Below the pieces are notes generated by a model that searched no databases, had not been told where the DNA came from, and was given only the letters and a program-made list of their open reading frames with translations. 64,000 nt of DNA from Caulobacter sp. 602-2 (lineage in GTDB: Bacteria > Pseudomonadota > Alphaproteobacteria > Caulobacterales > Caulobacteraceae). A program made the translations under genes and the position numbers. The first letter of the stretch is position 1, and the number at the start of each line of letters is the position of its first letter. Shown here one piece after another: positions 35,049 through 44,729 of this stretch. Location of the stretch: assembly GCF_011043625.1 (NCBI RefSeq), contig NZ_JAAKGT010000003.1, positions 310,001 through 374,000 of the forward strand. The letters run 5' to 3'.

Positions 35049-35846
35049 ATGAGCAGCCTGATCCAATCCTTGTCGGTCGACGCCGCCGGTAACGCCTCGC
35101 GGCTCGACTTCTCGACCACGGGCGGCGTCAACTGGCCCGAATGGTATCGCTTCCTGACGATCGACGGCCAGCCGGCCTACCTGATCGGCAATGTCTGCAA
35201 CACCTGCACCTTCTTCTTCGAGCGCAAGGAAGGCGCCAAGGGGGGACTGGGCGTAGAGGCCCTGGCCGAGACCCTTGAAGCGGGCGTCTCAGAACTTGCG
35301 GCCGGGCTGACAGAGCAGATGGCCGCGGCGATGCCGAGCGGCCGATACGACGCCCTGCTGCTGCGCGTCGAACCCCAAGCGACAATCCATGGCGGGCCGG
35401 GCGACTACTTCACCAGTGAGCAGCTCAAGGCCTGGGGCCCCTGCGGCGCCTGGAACCCGAAAAATGAACCGGCGGCGCCCTACTACCGCGCCGGCGTGCG
35501 ACCCGTTGCTTCGACCGAGCAATTGTTCGAGTTCATCATGCCGATGTTCCCGCCCGGCGACCTCGCGCCTTCGCGCATTGACCATTACCGTGCGCTCATC
35601 GAAGACGGCCAGGAACCCACGGCGCTCGCCATCTCTGTGCTCGACGTAAAGTACACCGATGAGGAGACCCATTGGTGCCTGGCGCACTACCTGCTCGACG
35701 GTCACCACAAGGTCGAGGCGGCCGCCCGCAACGGCCGGCCGATCACGCTCGTCTCGTTCCTGGCCCATGAAAAAGGCACGTCCTCCAGCGACCAGATCGC
35801 CAAGGCGCTCTCCATCTTGGGTGGCCGCCGCACGCTGCTTACCTAG
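35049..35846 (+). CDS. Hypothetical protein with ParB-like DGHHK motif
   Basis: 265 residues starting MSSLIQSLSVDAAGNASRL; GGAG is 4 nt upstream. An early GNVCNTCTFFFERK carries a CxxC pair. Near residue 215 the stretch HYLLDGHHKVEAAARNGRPI resembles the D-G-H-H-K segment of ParB-like N-terminal/sulfiredoxin-fold domains, and SSSDQIAKALSIL follows. No signal peptide. The true start was set by the ribosome site; a much longer frame upstream is antisense-like shadow of argJ. Its stop overlaps the convergent lipoprotein gene by 4 nt. Function unknown. Confidence 0.6.
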   Translation: MSSLIQSLSVDAAGNASRLDFSTTGGVNWPEWYRFLTIDGQPAYLIGNVCNTCTFFFERKEGAKGGLGVEALAETLEAGVSELAAGLTEQMAAAMPSGRYDALLLRVEPQATIHGGPGDYFTSEQLKAWGPCGAWNPKNEPAAPYYRAGVRPVASTEQLFEFIMPMFPPGDLAPSRIDHYRALIEDGQEPTALAISVLDVKYTDEETHWCLAHYLLDGHHKVEAAARNGRPITLVSFLAHEKGTSSSDQIAKALSILGGRRTLLT

Positions 35847-36157
35847 ACCACCGCCTCGCAGCGGCCGTCGCGGACGATGAAGTCGAAGACCTGGTCCAAG
35901 CCGGGCGTGACGTAGCCGATGTGGCAGGAGGCGGTCTGGCGATCGGCGAACGACACCAGGATCTCGCCATGTCCTTCGCACTTGGCGGGCTGGACGCCGG
36001 TGAAGCGGTCCCCCGACCTGGAAAGCGGAACCTGCCGGTCGCACAGCCGAAGCTCGGCGCCGACGACCTCGCCGTCGGCGACACGCACGTCGAAGCGGTT
36101 CCACGCCGTATCGCAGGCGGTCAGGGCGAGAAGCCCAAGCAGGACGATCTTCTTCAT
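35843..36157 (-). CDS. Small lipoprotein
   Basis: 104 residues. A short signal MKKIVLLGLLALTAC ends in lipobox LTAC with the lipidated cysteine at 15. The mature part has two further Cys pairs (LRLCDRQV, AKCEGHG, ASCHIGY, GRCEAVV), probably disulfides. The family is unknown. Convergent with and overlapping the previous gene. Confidence 0.75.
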   Translation of the reverse strand: MKKIVLLGLLALTACDTAWNRFDVRVADGEVVGAELRLCDRQVPLSRSGDRFTGVQPAKCEGHGEILVSFADRQTASCHIGYVTPGLDQVFDFIVRDGRCEAVV

Positions 36158-36196
36158 GGCGTCACCTTGGCTGACGTTTCGGATCCGAGAGCACGC

Positions 36197-36547
36197 CTAG
36201 AGCCGATCCAGCCTGGCGCTGTGCATCGTCTCGTGCGGCTTCGACGGCCGGCCGCGGGTCATGCGCAGCGTCGCCATCGTCGCCAGCAAGGCCAGACCGA
36301 CGCCGCCGGCCGCGGCGCAGGCCAGCGCGATCAACACGGCGTCGCCGCGCGGCTCCTGGCTCCAGTAGGCCCAGTGGGCGTGGTTCTGGTCGAGCACATA
36401 GATCCGGCCGTGGATCAGATGCTGCGCCAGGTTCCAGCCGTTCCAGCCCAGGGTCAGCAGCGCGACCCCGGCAAGCGCGAACCACTCCATGGCGTCGCGA
36501 TCGGAGATCGCGTGCAGTTGGTCCAGCAACTTCCTTCGCACCGCCAT
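36197..36547 (-). CDS. Small two-TM membrane protein
   Basis: 116 residues from the ATG at 36547 (MAVRRKLLDQLHAISD); GGGGGTGAGA lies just before it. Two membrane segments: about residues 20-45 (AMEWFALAGVALLTLGWNGW) and 71-95 (AVLIALACAAAGGVGLALLA). The loop between is polar (HGRIYVLDQNHAHWAYWSQE). No family recognised. Longer frame upstream is shadow of the NAMPT gene region. Confidence 0.6.
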   Translation of the reverse strand: MAVRRKLLDQLHAISDRDAMEWFALAGVALLTLGWNGWNLAQHLIHGRIYVLDQNHAHWAYWSQEPRGDAVLIALACAAAGGVGLALLATMATLRMTRGRPSKPHETMHSARLDRL

Positions 36548-36641
36548 TCTCACCCCCGCTGACCAGACCCGCGATGGCGGCCACGCCCAGCCACCCCATA
36601 TGCCGGAAAGATCGACGCCCCCAAACGCCATCCTCGCCCGC

Positions 36642-36686
36642 CCGATCTTCGCAGCCCCGATCCTCACAGCCCCGATCTTCACAGCA
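36642..36686. repeat. Three 15-bp tandem repeats before the DJ-1 gene
   Basis: Units CCGATCTTCGCAGCC, CCGATCCTCACAGCC and CCGATCTTCACAGCA follow one another at 36642-36656, 36657-36671 and 36672-36686, ending 11 bp before the ATG of the PfpI/DJ-1 gene. The direct repeats may be an operator or simple slippage. Confidence 0.7.
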
Positions 36687-36697
36687 AAGAGCCCGCC

Positions 36698-37384
36698 ATG
36701 AAAATCCTCATCGTCCTGACCTCGCACGACACCCTCGGCGACACCGGCAAGAAGACCGGCTTCTGGCTGGAGGAGCTGGCCGCGCCGTACTACGTGTTCA
36801 AGGACGCCGGCGCCGACCTCGTCCTGGCCTCGCCGGCGGGCGGCCAGCCGCCGCTCGATCCCAAGAGCGACCTGCCCGACTTCCAGACCGACGCGACCCG
36901 CCGGTTCCAGGCCGACGAGGCCGCGCTGGAGGCCCTGGCCCAGACCGTTCCGCTGGCCGACGTGAAGGCCGCCGACTTCGACGCCGTCTTCTATCCCGGC
37001 GGCCATGGCCCGCTGTGGGATCTTGCCGAGTCCCCCGTCTCGGTCGCCCTGATCGAGGCGTTCGACCGCGCCGGCAAGCCCCAGGCCCTGGTCTGCCACG
37101 CCCCCGGCGCCCTGCGCCACGTCAAGGCCGCCGACGGCCGCCCGCTGGTGGCCGGCCGCAAGGTCACCGGCTTCACCAACGGCGAGGAGGACGCCGTCGA
37201 GCTGACCGACATCGTGCCGTTCCTGGTCGAGGACATGCTGAAGGCGAACGGCGGCCTCTATGAGAAGGGTCCCGACTGGGCGCCCCACGTCGTCGAGGAC
37301 GGCGACCTGATCACCGGCCAGAACCCCGCCAGCAGCGACGCCGTCGCCCACGCCCTGGTCAAGCGCCTGGCGGCGCGGGCCTGA
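36698..37384 (+). CDS. DJ-1/PfpI family protein (class I glutamine amidotransferase-like)
   Basis: 228 residues. The nucleophile cysteine sits in ALVCHAPGAL; the nucleophile-elbow acid may be the Glu of LEELAAPYY near residue 26. GFWLEELAAPYYVFKDAG resembles the Hsp31/YajL-type glyoxalase III and deglycase branch, for which methylglyoxal detoxification is known. Activity here is inferred. Length fits the ~230-residue class. No signal peptide. Convergent with nadV. Confidence 0.88.
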   Translation: MKILIVLTSHDTLGDTGKKTGFWLEELAAPYYVFKDAGADLVLASPAGGQPPLDPKSDLPDFQTDATRRFQADEAALEALAQTVPLADVKAADFDAVFYPGGHGPLWDLAESPVSVALIEAFDRAGKPQALVCHAPGALRHVKAADGRPLVAGRKVTGFTNGEEDAVELTDIVPFLVEDMLKANGGLYEKGPDWAPHVVEDGDLITGQNPASSDAVAHALVKRLAARA

Positions 37385-37390
37385 CCTCGT

Positions 37391-37436
37391 CCCCTCCCGT
37401 AGAACCCCCGCTTCCGCGGGGATCTTACGGGAGGGG
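37391..37436. repeat. Hairpin between convergent DJ-1 and nadV genes
   Basis: CCCCTCCCGTA (37391-37401) pairs with TACGGGAGGGG (37426-37436), with an inner CCCCGC/GCGGGG hairpin. It lies between the two stop codons and could serve both transcripts as a 3'-end structure. No T tract. Confidence 0.6.
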
Positions 37437-37437
37437 G

Positions 37438-38832
37438 TCACACCCTCAGTTCGCTGCGCGCTCGCACGTCGGCCAGCGCGTGGTCGACCAGCAGCGCGCC
37501 GTCCTCCCACACCGTGACCATGGCGTCGGTCCAGCCCTGCGGCGCGGTCTCGCCCTCGGCCACCGCGACCGTGCGATACTCGCCCGCCGCGTTTCGCTGC
37601 AGCATCAGCCGCCCGGCCTTGGAGCGCTTGCCCGGATCGGTGACCGGGTTCTTGCTGACGTCGATCCACGCCCCGTCGACCTTGGCCGCCGAGCACTTCA
37701 GCGCGAAGCGCTGGGTGTCGCGGTCCAGTTGCTGCAAGAGGCCGCCGCCCATGCCGAAGGCCAGGTTCTCGGCGGAGAAGCCGTCGGCGATCACGCGGTC
37801 GAGGATGGCGGCGATGCTGACCGGATTGACCCCGTCGCCCTGGATCACCCGCACGTGGCTTAGCACCTTGTAGCCCTTGGCGTTCACCGTGCTGCCGAAG
37901 GCTTCGTCCAGGCGCCTCAGGGTCTCGGCGACGATGGTGACCGGGTCGCCGGAGTCGGGGCGGATCACCACCGTCGCGCCGCTGGCGATCACCGCCTCGC
38001 GCAGCTCCTGCCCCCAGATGCGGCTGACCGCGTCGAACAGGTCGTAGCTGTCGGACACCACCGAGAACAGGCCGCCCGGCTTGCCGAAGCTCTTCAGCAT
38101 GTTGCGATAGGCGTCGGCCTCGCGATCGCGGCCCCAGCTGGTGATGGTGCTGTGCTCGGCGGCCGGGATTGAGAAGGCCGCCATCGGCTCGTTGTACCAG
38201 GCCCGCCCCGCCTGCACGGCGGCCAGGGTGTCGCTGCCCAGGAAGTTGACGAGGTGAGCCAGGCCCCCGATCGCCGCGCTTTCCCTGCTGGAGACGCCCC
38301 GCGCCCCGAAGTCGTGCAGCTTGAACGGCAGCTGGCCCTCGGGATCGTCGCAGGTCTTTTCCAGCGCCGCCCGGAGGGTCTGCTTTACGCTCCAGCTGAT
38401 GGTCGCGACGGTGACCGGATACCAGACCCGCAGCAGCAGGGTCTCCAGGTAGGACGGCAGCCAGAAGCACTCCGGGTCGGTGTTCTCGATGGTCATCAGC
38501 GCCTGGTGCGTGGGAACCACCGCCCCCTCGGGCACGGCGCGGATGCGCACCGGCAGGCGGCCGCCGTGCACGTCGACGATCCGCCGCCAGCCGGCCTCGT
38601 TGAAGGGCTCGCCGTGCGCGGCCAGCAGCTGCGCGGCCTCGTCGACCATGGCGTGGGTGACGGGGGTGACCAGCGCCGTCTTCAGGATCGCCTGCAGACC
38701 GAAGAAGACCGTGCGGTCATAGCGCCCGCCGCGGCTCTCGACATAGAAGAAGGCGCCCGTGGTCCTGGGCGGATACTGCAGCCAGTGGCTGGCCTTGTAG
38801 CTGTCGGTGTCGAGGATCAGGTTGTCGAACAT
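37438..38832 (-). CDS. nadV: Nicotinamide phosphoribosyltransferase (NAMPT/NadV-like)
   Basis: 464 residues. Joins nicotinamide and PRPP to form NMN in the NAD salvage pathway. Start MFDNLILDTDSYKASHWLQYP is typical of NAMPT. FGARGVSSRESAAIGG, the catalytic His in PAAEHSTITSWG and the PRPP-binding VVIRPDSGDPV agree with NAMPT rather than bacterial PncB. Length matches (about 460-490). Bacterial nadV is usually next to a Nudix or NMN-processing gene; none is here. Cytoplasmic. Confidence 0.88.
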   Translation of the reverse strand: MFDNLILDTDSYKASHWLQYPPRTTGAFFYVESRGGRYDRTVFFGLQAILKTALVTPVTHAMVDEAAQLLAAHGEPFNEAGWRRIVDVHGGRLPVRIRAVPEGAVVPTHQALMTIENTDPECFWLPSYLETLLLRVWYPVTVATISWSVKQTLRAALEKTCDDPEGQLPFKLHDFGARGVSSRESAAIGGLAHLVNFLGSDTLAAVQAGRAWYNEPMAAFSIPAAEHSTITSWGRDREADAYRNMLKSFGKPGGLFSVVSDSYDLFDAVSRIWGQELREAVIASGATVVIRPDSGDPVTIVAETLRRLDEAFGSTVNAKGYKVLSHVRVIQGDGVNPVSIAAILDRVIADGFSAENLAFGMGGGLLQQLDRDTQRFALKCSAAKVDGAWIDVSKNPVTDPGKRSKAGRLMLQRNAAGEYRTVAVAEGETAPQGWTDAMVTVWEDGALLVDHALADVRARSELRV

Positions 38833-39019
38833 CAGGGGGCGCCTCGCACCGTCGGCGCACGCCCGACCACGCCCATGCTAGTGGCGCGCGTCCTGCGTTG
38901 TCAGCCCCCGCGTGCAGGCCGGGTGCAGGACCCGAGGATTGTCGGCGCACGCCCCCTTGCGCCCCTGGACCGACGCGCGGGACCAGCCCAGCCTCGGGCG
39001 CGTGTTCGGGGGAGCGTTC

Positions 39020-39466
39020 ATGGGCAGACGAAGCTACATGCTGGTGCAGGGCGGCGCGGCGGTCGTGACCGGCCTGCAGACGGCGGCGGGCGTCGCCTCG
39101 TGCATCGCGCCCTACTTCGACGAGTTCGAGGAGGATCCGAGCGAAATGACCAGCGCCCTTGGCCCGGTGCTGGTCATCCTCGGCGCGCTGACCCTGGGCT
39201 ACGTCCTCAACGCCTTCTCCCGGCGCGACAAGAACCGCCCGCTGCGCATCGCCGCAAACCTCGCCAGCGGCTTGGGCCTGCTGCTGGCCCTATGGTTCCT
39301 GCTCATGCTGTTTCGGTTCACGTACGAGCCCGGCCTCCTCGCGCCGCTCGTGATCCTCGGGACCCTGACGGCGCACGGCGTGCTGGGCCGTCCCGTTTCG
39401 CGCGAGGGCGAGCGGCGGATGGCGCGCCGGCCGCCCCTCAGCCTGGCCGATCCTCAGAACCCGTAG
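39020..39466 (+). CDS. Hypothetical membrane protein
   Basis: 148 residues from the ATG at 39020, with GGGGGAG 7 nt upstream. Hydrophobic segments at about residues 10-30 ([20 protein letters not shown]), 45-64 ([20 protein letters not shown]) and 75-120 ([19 protein letters not shown] and [15 protein letters not shown]). A short acidic stretch ([11 protein letters not shown]) lies between the first two. No family recognised. Overlaps the convergent aldolase by 13 nt. Confidence 0.55.
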   Translation: MGRRSYMLVQGGAAVVTGLQTAAGVASCIAPYFDEFEEDPSEMTSALGPVLVILGALTLGYVLNAFSRRDKNRPLRIAANLASGLGLLLALWFLLMLFRFTYEPGLLAPLVILGTLTAHGVLGRPVSREGERRMARRPPLSLADPQNP

Positions 39467-40503
39467 AGCGCCGCGTACTCGGCGTCCTTGGCGGCGATCT
39501 GGCGGGCACAGTCGACCATCACCTTGGCCTGTTTCCAGGTGGCGTCGTCCTGCATCTTGCCGTCGATCATCGCCACGCCCGAGCCGTCGGGCATGGCCTC
39601 CAGGATGCGCTTGGCGAAGGCCACCTCGGCGGGGTCGGGACTGAACACGCTCTTGGCGATGGCGATCTGGCTGGGGTGCAGGCTCCAGGCCCCGGCGCAG
39701 CCCATCAGGAAGGCGTTGCGGAACTGCTGCTCGCAGGCGACGGGATCGTCGATGGCCCCGAACGGACCATAGAACGGCTTGATGCCGTGGGCCGCGCAGG
39801 CGTCGACCATCTTGGCGAAGGTGTAGTGCCAGAGGTCCTGCTGGACCGAGACGCGGGGCGAACCGTCCGCATGCGGATCTTCTATGACGCGATAGCCCGG
39901 ATGGCCGCCGCCGACCCGCGTCGTCTTCATCGCCCGGCTGGCGGCCAGGTCGGCCGGGCCCAGCGAAATCCCCTGCATGCGCGGACTGGCGCCGGCGATC
40001 TGCTCGACGTTCATAACCCCTTCGGCCGTCTCCAGGATGGCGTGCAGCAGGATAGGCCGGGTCACCCCGTGCTTGGCCTCCAGCGAGGCCAGCAGCTGGT
40101 CGATGTAGAAGATGTCCCAAGGCCCCTCGACCTTGGGGACCATGATGACGTCGATCTTGTCGCCGGCCTTCTCGACCAGGGTCGCCACCTCGTCGAGATG
40201 CCAGGGCGAGTTGAGGCAGTTGATCCGCACCCACAGGCCAACGCCCAGGGCCGCAAAGTCGACCTCGCGCGACATCGCGATGGTCCCGGCCAGGGCCGCG
40301 CCCTTGGCGTCGGCGGGGATGGCGTCTTCCAGATTGGCCAGGATCACGTCGACCGTGGGGGCGATCTCGCCGACCTTGGCCCGCACCTTCTCCAGGTGCG
40401 GCGGCACGAAGTGGATCATCCGCTCGACGCGGGCGGGAAGCTCCCGCCACGGCGCCGGGGCGCCGATGGCCAGGGGTTTGAAGAAGCCTCGGGCGGTCTT
40501 CAT
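39454..40503 (-). CDS. HpcH/HpaI aldolase, malyl-CoA lyase-like
   Basis: 349 residues with the citrate-lyase-beta/malyl-CoA-lyase fold. Typical pieces: [19 protein letters not shown] near residue 53, [26 protein letters not shown] and [20 protein letters not shown], which carries the Mg-binding Glu, plus [11 protein letters not shown] with the Asp. The pattern fits L-malyl-CoA/beta-methylmalyl-CoA lyases that split malyl-CoA into glyoxylate and acetyl-CoA; the exact substrate is inferred. No ethylmalonyl-CoA genes are near. Cytoplasmic. Confidence 0.85.
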   Translation of the reverse strand: MKTARGFFKPLAIGAPAPWRELPARVERMIHFVPPHLEKVRAKVGEIAPTVDVILANLEDAIPADAKGAALAGTIAMSREVDFAALGVGLWVRINCLNSPWHLDEVATLVEKAGDKIDVIMVPKVEGPWDIFYIDQLLASLEAKHGVTRPILLHAILETAEGVMNVEQIAGASPRMQGISLGPADLAASRAMKTTRVGGGHPGYRVIEDPHADGSPRVSVQQDLWHYTFAKMVDACAAHGIKPFYGPFGAIDDPVACEQQFRNAFLMGCAGAWSLHPSQIAIAKSVFSPDPAEVAFAKRILEAMPDGSGVAMIDGKMQDDATWKQAKVMVDCARQIAAKDAEYAALYGF

Positions 40504-40583
40504 GCGCGTCTTCCCTAGGTGCTTATTTCGCAGTTGCGAGAAGACTGCGGCGCTAGCGCCAGGGGGTCAAGGGCGACGCAGGG

Positions 40584-41600
40584 TCAGCCCTGCGCCGGTC
40601 TCGGCGGCGCATCATCGGGATCTTCCCGCCCCAGCTCGTCGGCGGCGTCGTTCTGCGAGACGTGAGCGGCCGCCTTGCCTCGGGCCTTGCGCGCCGCGCG
40701 CGGCTCCAGGCGCAGGGCGGCGCGGGCGTCCTCGCCCTCCTCGCCGAACAGGCCGCGCAGTCGCACGTCGCGCTGCGGATAGGGGATTTCGATCCCGGCC
40801 CCGCGCAGGGCGTCGTCGATGGCCCAGGTATAGGCCGCGAAGATCGCCGCCGGCCGACGCACGGCCTCGACCGTCGGCCAGACGATCAGCTCGAACTTCA
40901 GGGCGTGCTCGCCATAACCGACCAGCCACACCTGGGTGCGGCGCACCGCGTCGTCGGCGCTGGTGAAGGGCACGCTGCGGGCCGCCTTCAGCACCGCCTC
41001 GCGCACCGCTTCCTTGTCGACCCCGAAGGCGGTGACGAACGGCACCCGAATGCGCCGCGTGGTGTTGCGCAGGGTCCAGTTGATCACCTGGTCGTTGACC
41101 AGCACCGAGTTGGGCACGATCACGTCGGTGGCGTCGTTGGTGCGGATGCGCGTGGCGCGCGGCCCGATCTCGTGCACGACGCCTCGCGCGCCGTTCGACA
41201 GCTCGACGAAGTCGCCCACCGCCACCAGCCGCTCGAACACCAGGCTGACGCCCGAGGCGAAGTCCTTGATCACGCCCTGAAGGCCCAGGCCGACGCCCAC
41301 GCCGACGGCGCCGGCGAAGACGGTCAGCGAGGTCAGGTCGATGCCCATGGTCGACAGGCCGGCCAGCAGGCCCACCAGCACCAGGCCGTAGGTGGTCAGC
41401 TTCTCGACCACATAGAGCGAGGGTCCGCTGTCGGCCGCCCGCGCCCGCAGGCGCCGAAGGCCCGCCGCCGCCAGCCGCGCGGCCAGCAGGGCGGCGATGA
41501 CGATGACGATCCCCGCACCCAGCCCGCCCACCGTGATCGCCGACTTGCCGAGCTTGACCAGCTCGAGGGCGTCCAGGCGCTGCAGGGGATTGTCGCTCAT
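40584..41600 (-). CDS. MscS family mechanosensitive channel
   Basis: 338 residues. Hydrophobic segments near residues 23-47, 65-86 and 90-118, the last being the pore helix AGAVGVGVGLGLQGVIKDFA. SGVSLVFERLVAVGDFVELS begins the beta domain, and RIRTNDATDVIVPNSVLV, then DQVINWTLRNTTRRIRVPF, is typical of MscS. The C-terminal tail (~residues 285-338) is charged and Ala-rich, longer than E. coli MscS. Role: pressure release on osmotic downshift, inner membrane. Confidence 0.92.
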   Translation of the reverse strand: MSDNPLQRLDALELVKLGKSAITVGGLGAGIVIVIAALLAARLAAAGLRRLRARAADSGPSLYVVEKLTTYGLVLVGLLAGLSTMGIDLTSLTVFAGAVGVGVGLGLQGVIKDFASGVSLVFERLVAVGDFVELSNGARGVVHEIGPRATRIRTNDATDVIVPNSVLVNDQVINWTLRNTTRRIRVPFVTAFGVDKEAVREAVLKAARSVPFTSADDAVRRTQVWLVGYGEHALKFELIVWPTVEAVRRPAAIFAAYTWAIDDALRGAGIEIPYPQRDVRLRGLFGEEGEDARAALRLEPRAARKARGKAAAHVSQNDAADELGREDPDDAPPRPAQG

Positions 41601-41656
41601 GGGGCGGAGTTTGAGCGCGGGCGGGCGACGGGTTCAAGACCCGCGGACCGGATGGC

Positions 41657-41791
41657 AAGGGACCTCCCCCCGTGGGGGAGGCGGCCGAAGGCCGGTGGGG
41701 GGAAGTTTTCAGCTTCCGATGCCCTGGCCTATCTCACAATCACGCCCCCCACCGATCGCTACGCGATCGCCTCCCCCACGGGGGGAGGTTC
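41657..41791. repeat. Repeat family A, copy 3
   Basis: About 135 bp, same orientation as 10618-10755: AAGGGACCTCCCCCCGTGGG, then GGAGGCGGCCGAAGGCCGG at the left, GATCGCTACGCGATCGCCTC near the right and CCCCACGGGGGGAGGTTC at the end. The central ~40 bp differ. It ends 25 bp from the aldo/keto reductase stop. Confidence 0.85.
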
Positions 41792-41815
41792 TCGCAAGTG
41801 CGGGCTCGGTCTGGA

Positions 41816-42907
<1,092 letters not shown>

Positions 42908-42935
42908 TCAACGCACTCCTGAGCATCTCTCAGCA

Positions 42936-43823
42936 ATGTCCACGCGCCCCCTGCCCGACCTCGCCGTCTTCGCCCTGGTCGCCGAGCGCCGCAGCTTCCG
43001 CGCCGCCGCCCAGGCCCTAGGCGTCACCGCCTCGGCCCTCAGCCACTCGATCCGGAATCTCGAGGCCCGCCTCGACGTGCGCCTGCTCAACCGCACCACC
43101 CGCAGCGTCGCCCCCACCGAGGCCGGCGAGCGGCTTCTGGCGAGGCTCGGCCCGGCCCTGGCCGACATCGACGCGGCGCTGGACGAGGTGGCGATGTTCC
43201 GCGACCGCCCTGCAGGGCGCCTGCGCGTCAACGTCGCCAGCACGGCCGCCCGCATGCTGCTGGCCCCGCGCCTGGGCGGCTTCATGAACGCCTATCCCGA
43301 CGTGCGGGTCGAGATCGTCTGCGAGGACGCCCTGGCCGACATCGTCGCCGGCGGCTTCGACTGCGGGGTGCGGCTGGGCGAGCGGCTGCAGGCCGACATG
43401 ATCGCCGTGCCGCTGGGCGGCGAGCTCTCCCAGGCCCTGGTCGCCACGCCCGACTACATCGAACGCCACGGCGCCCCCACCAAGCCCGAAGACCTGATGA
43501 GCGGCCATCGCTGCCTGCTGGTGCGGCGCGCCTCGGGCCAGCCCTATCCGTGGGAGTTCGAGTGCAAGGGCCGCCTCGTCGTCGTCACCCCGCCGCCGGC
43601 CCTGCTGACCGACAACGGCGTCGTCATGCTGGAGGCCTGCCGCGCCGGCGCGGGCCTGGCCTTCCCCTTCCGCGAGGCCGTCGCCGACGACATCGCCGCC
43701 GGCCGCCTCGTGGCCCTGCTGGAAGACTGGTGCGAGCCCTTCCCCGGCTTCTTCCTCTACTACCCCAGCCGCCGCCAGCTCTCGCCGGCCCTGCGGGCGT
43801 TCATCGACTGGATGCGGGGCTAG
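42936..43823 (+). CDS. LysR family transcriptional regulator
   Basis: 295 residues from the ATG at 42936 (MSTRPLPDLAVFALVAERRS). The winged helix reads FRAAAQALGVTASALSHSIR, then NLEARLDVRLLNRTTRSVAPT, the LysR signature. The C-terminal substrate-binding domain is like other CrgA/YafC-type LysR proteins. It is divergent from the aldo/keto reductase, the common arrangement of a LysR and its target. Effector unknown. Confidence 0.92.
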   Translation: MSTRPLPDLAVFALVAERRSFRAAAQALGVTASALSHSIRNLEARLDVRLLNRTTRSVAPTEAGERLLARLGPALADIDAALDEVAMFRDRPAGRLRVNVASTAARMLLAPRLGGFMNAYPDVRVEIVCEDALADIVAGGFDCGVRLGERLQADMIAVPLGGELSQALVATPDYIERHGAPTKPEDLMSGHRCLLVRRASGQPYPWEFECKGRLVVVTPPPALLTDNGVVMLEACRAGAGLAFPFREAVADDIAAGRLVALLEDWCEPFPGFFLYYPSRRQLSPALRAFIDWMRG

Positions 43824-44059
43824 GCCCCCTCTCTCTTTGAGAGAGGGAGGGGCCCGCCGCGAAGCGGTGGGAGGGTGCTTGCAGGCGAACCCCGGCGCGC
43901 CCGGCTGTGCTGATCGGCGAATTGAACACGAACGGCCTCACGCCAGCCCTGTCGGCCAAAGCCCAAACCCGCCCTCGCTTGCCCTGTTCGGATAGTCTGT
44001 AACCTCTCACCCTCCCACGCCTCCGGCGTGGGCCCCTCCCTCTCTCCATGAGAGAGGGA
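43823..44059. repeat. Long intergenic inverted repeat, CCCTCTCTC type
   Basis: 237-bp element directly after the LysR stop. Left part: a hairpin CCCTCTCTCTTTGAGAGAGG then GAGGGGCCCGCCGCGAAGCG, and CGGTGGGAGGGTG. Right part: CACCCTCCCACGCCTCCGGC, then GTGGGCCCCTCCC and a mirror CTCTCTCCATGAGAGAGGG. The outer ends pair, and a ~140-bp non-paired centre has no convincing ORF. It differs in sequence from families A and B. Confidence 0.75.
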
Positions 44060-44166
44060 TTTGGAACGCGCCCCCAAAAATTCTCCTCGACCCTGTCGGC
44101 ATGGCGGGCGTTCCTTCGTCCTCGGGAAGACGCGGCGGTCCGTCGCGAAGGAGGAGGAGCAACGCC

Positions 44167-44652
44167 ATGCCGAAGATCTCGCCGTTCCTGTGGTTCGATA
44201 CGCAGGCCGAAGAAGCCGCGAACTTCTACGTCTCGATCTTTCCCAATTCGAGGATCGTGTCGGTGAACCGCTATCCCGACGACGTGCCGCCGCCGGCCGG
44301 GCCGGGCGGTTCGGTGTCGACGGTCTATTTCGAACTCGACGGCCAGCCGCACGTGGCGCTGAACGGCGGGCCGCACTTCAAGTTCACCGAGGCGATCTCG
44401 CTGTCGATCGACTGCGACGGCCAGGCGCAGGTCGACCACTACTGGGACAGCCTGCTGGCCGGCGGCGGCCAGCCCTCGGCCTGCGGCTGGCTGAAGGACA
44501 GGTACGGCCTGTCCTGGCAGGTCACCCCGCGCCAGTTGATCGAGCTGACCACCGGCCCCGACAAGGCCGTGGCCGGCCGGGTGTTCGCCGCGATGATGCA
44601 GATGGTGAAGATCGACGTGCCGACACTGGAGAAGGCCGCGCGCGGCGAATGA
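44167..44652 (+). CDS. VOC family protein (PhnB/3-dmu-9_3-mt-like)
   Basis: 161 residues starting MPKISPFLWFDTQAEEAANF; GGAGGAGGAG lies 9 nt upstream. FYVSIFPNSRIVSVNRYPDD, PHVALNGGPHFKFTEAISLS and DHYWDSLLAGGGQPSACGWL match the 3-demethylubiquinone-9 3-methyltransferase-like VOC (glyoxalase fold) family, despite the family name not methyltransferases. YGLSWQVTP follows in the expected place. Role uncertain. A longer frame upstream is not supported by a ribosome site. Confidence 0.9.
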   Translation: MPKISPFLWFDTQAEEAANFYVSIFPNSRIVSVNRYPDDVPPPAGPGGSVSTVYFELDGQPHVALNGGPHFKFTEAISLSIDCDGQAQVDHYWDSLLAGGGQPSACGWLKDRYGLSWQVTPRQLIELTTGPDKAVAGRVFAAMMQMVKIDVPTLEKAARGE

Positions 44653-44662
44653 TGCAGATTTA

Positions 44663-44701
44663 ATCCGGGTAATATTGACTCACCTTTTTATCCGGGTGAA
44701 T
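44663..44701 (+). promoter_or_regulatory. Putative promoter with ATCCGGGT direct repeats
   Basis: Two direct repeats, ATCCGGGTAAT at 44663-44673 and ATCCGGGTGAAT at 44690-44701, are 27 bp apart. TTGACT at 44675-44680 lies between, and GAATTT is 17 bp further on. The repeats surround the putative promoter of the phosphotransferase gene. They probably are a regulator site; the regulator is unknown. Confidence 0.5.
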
Positions 44702-44729
44702 TTGGCGACCGCTTTCGAGAGGCCGTCCG

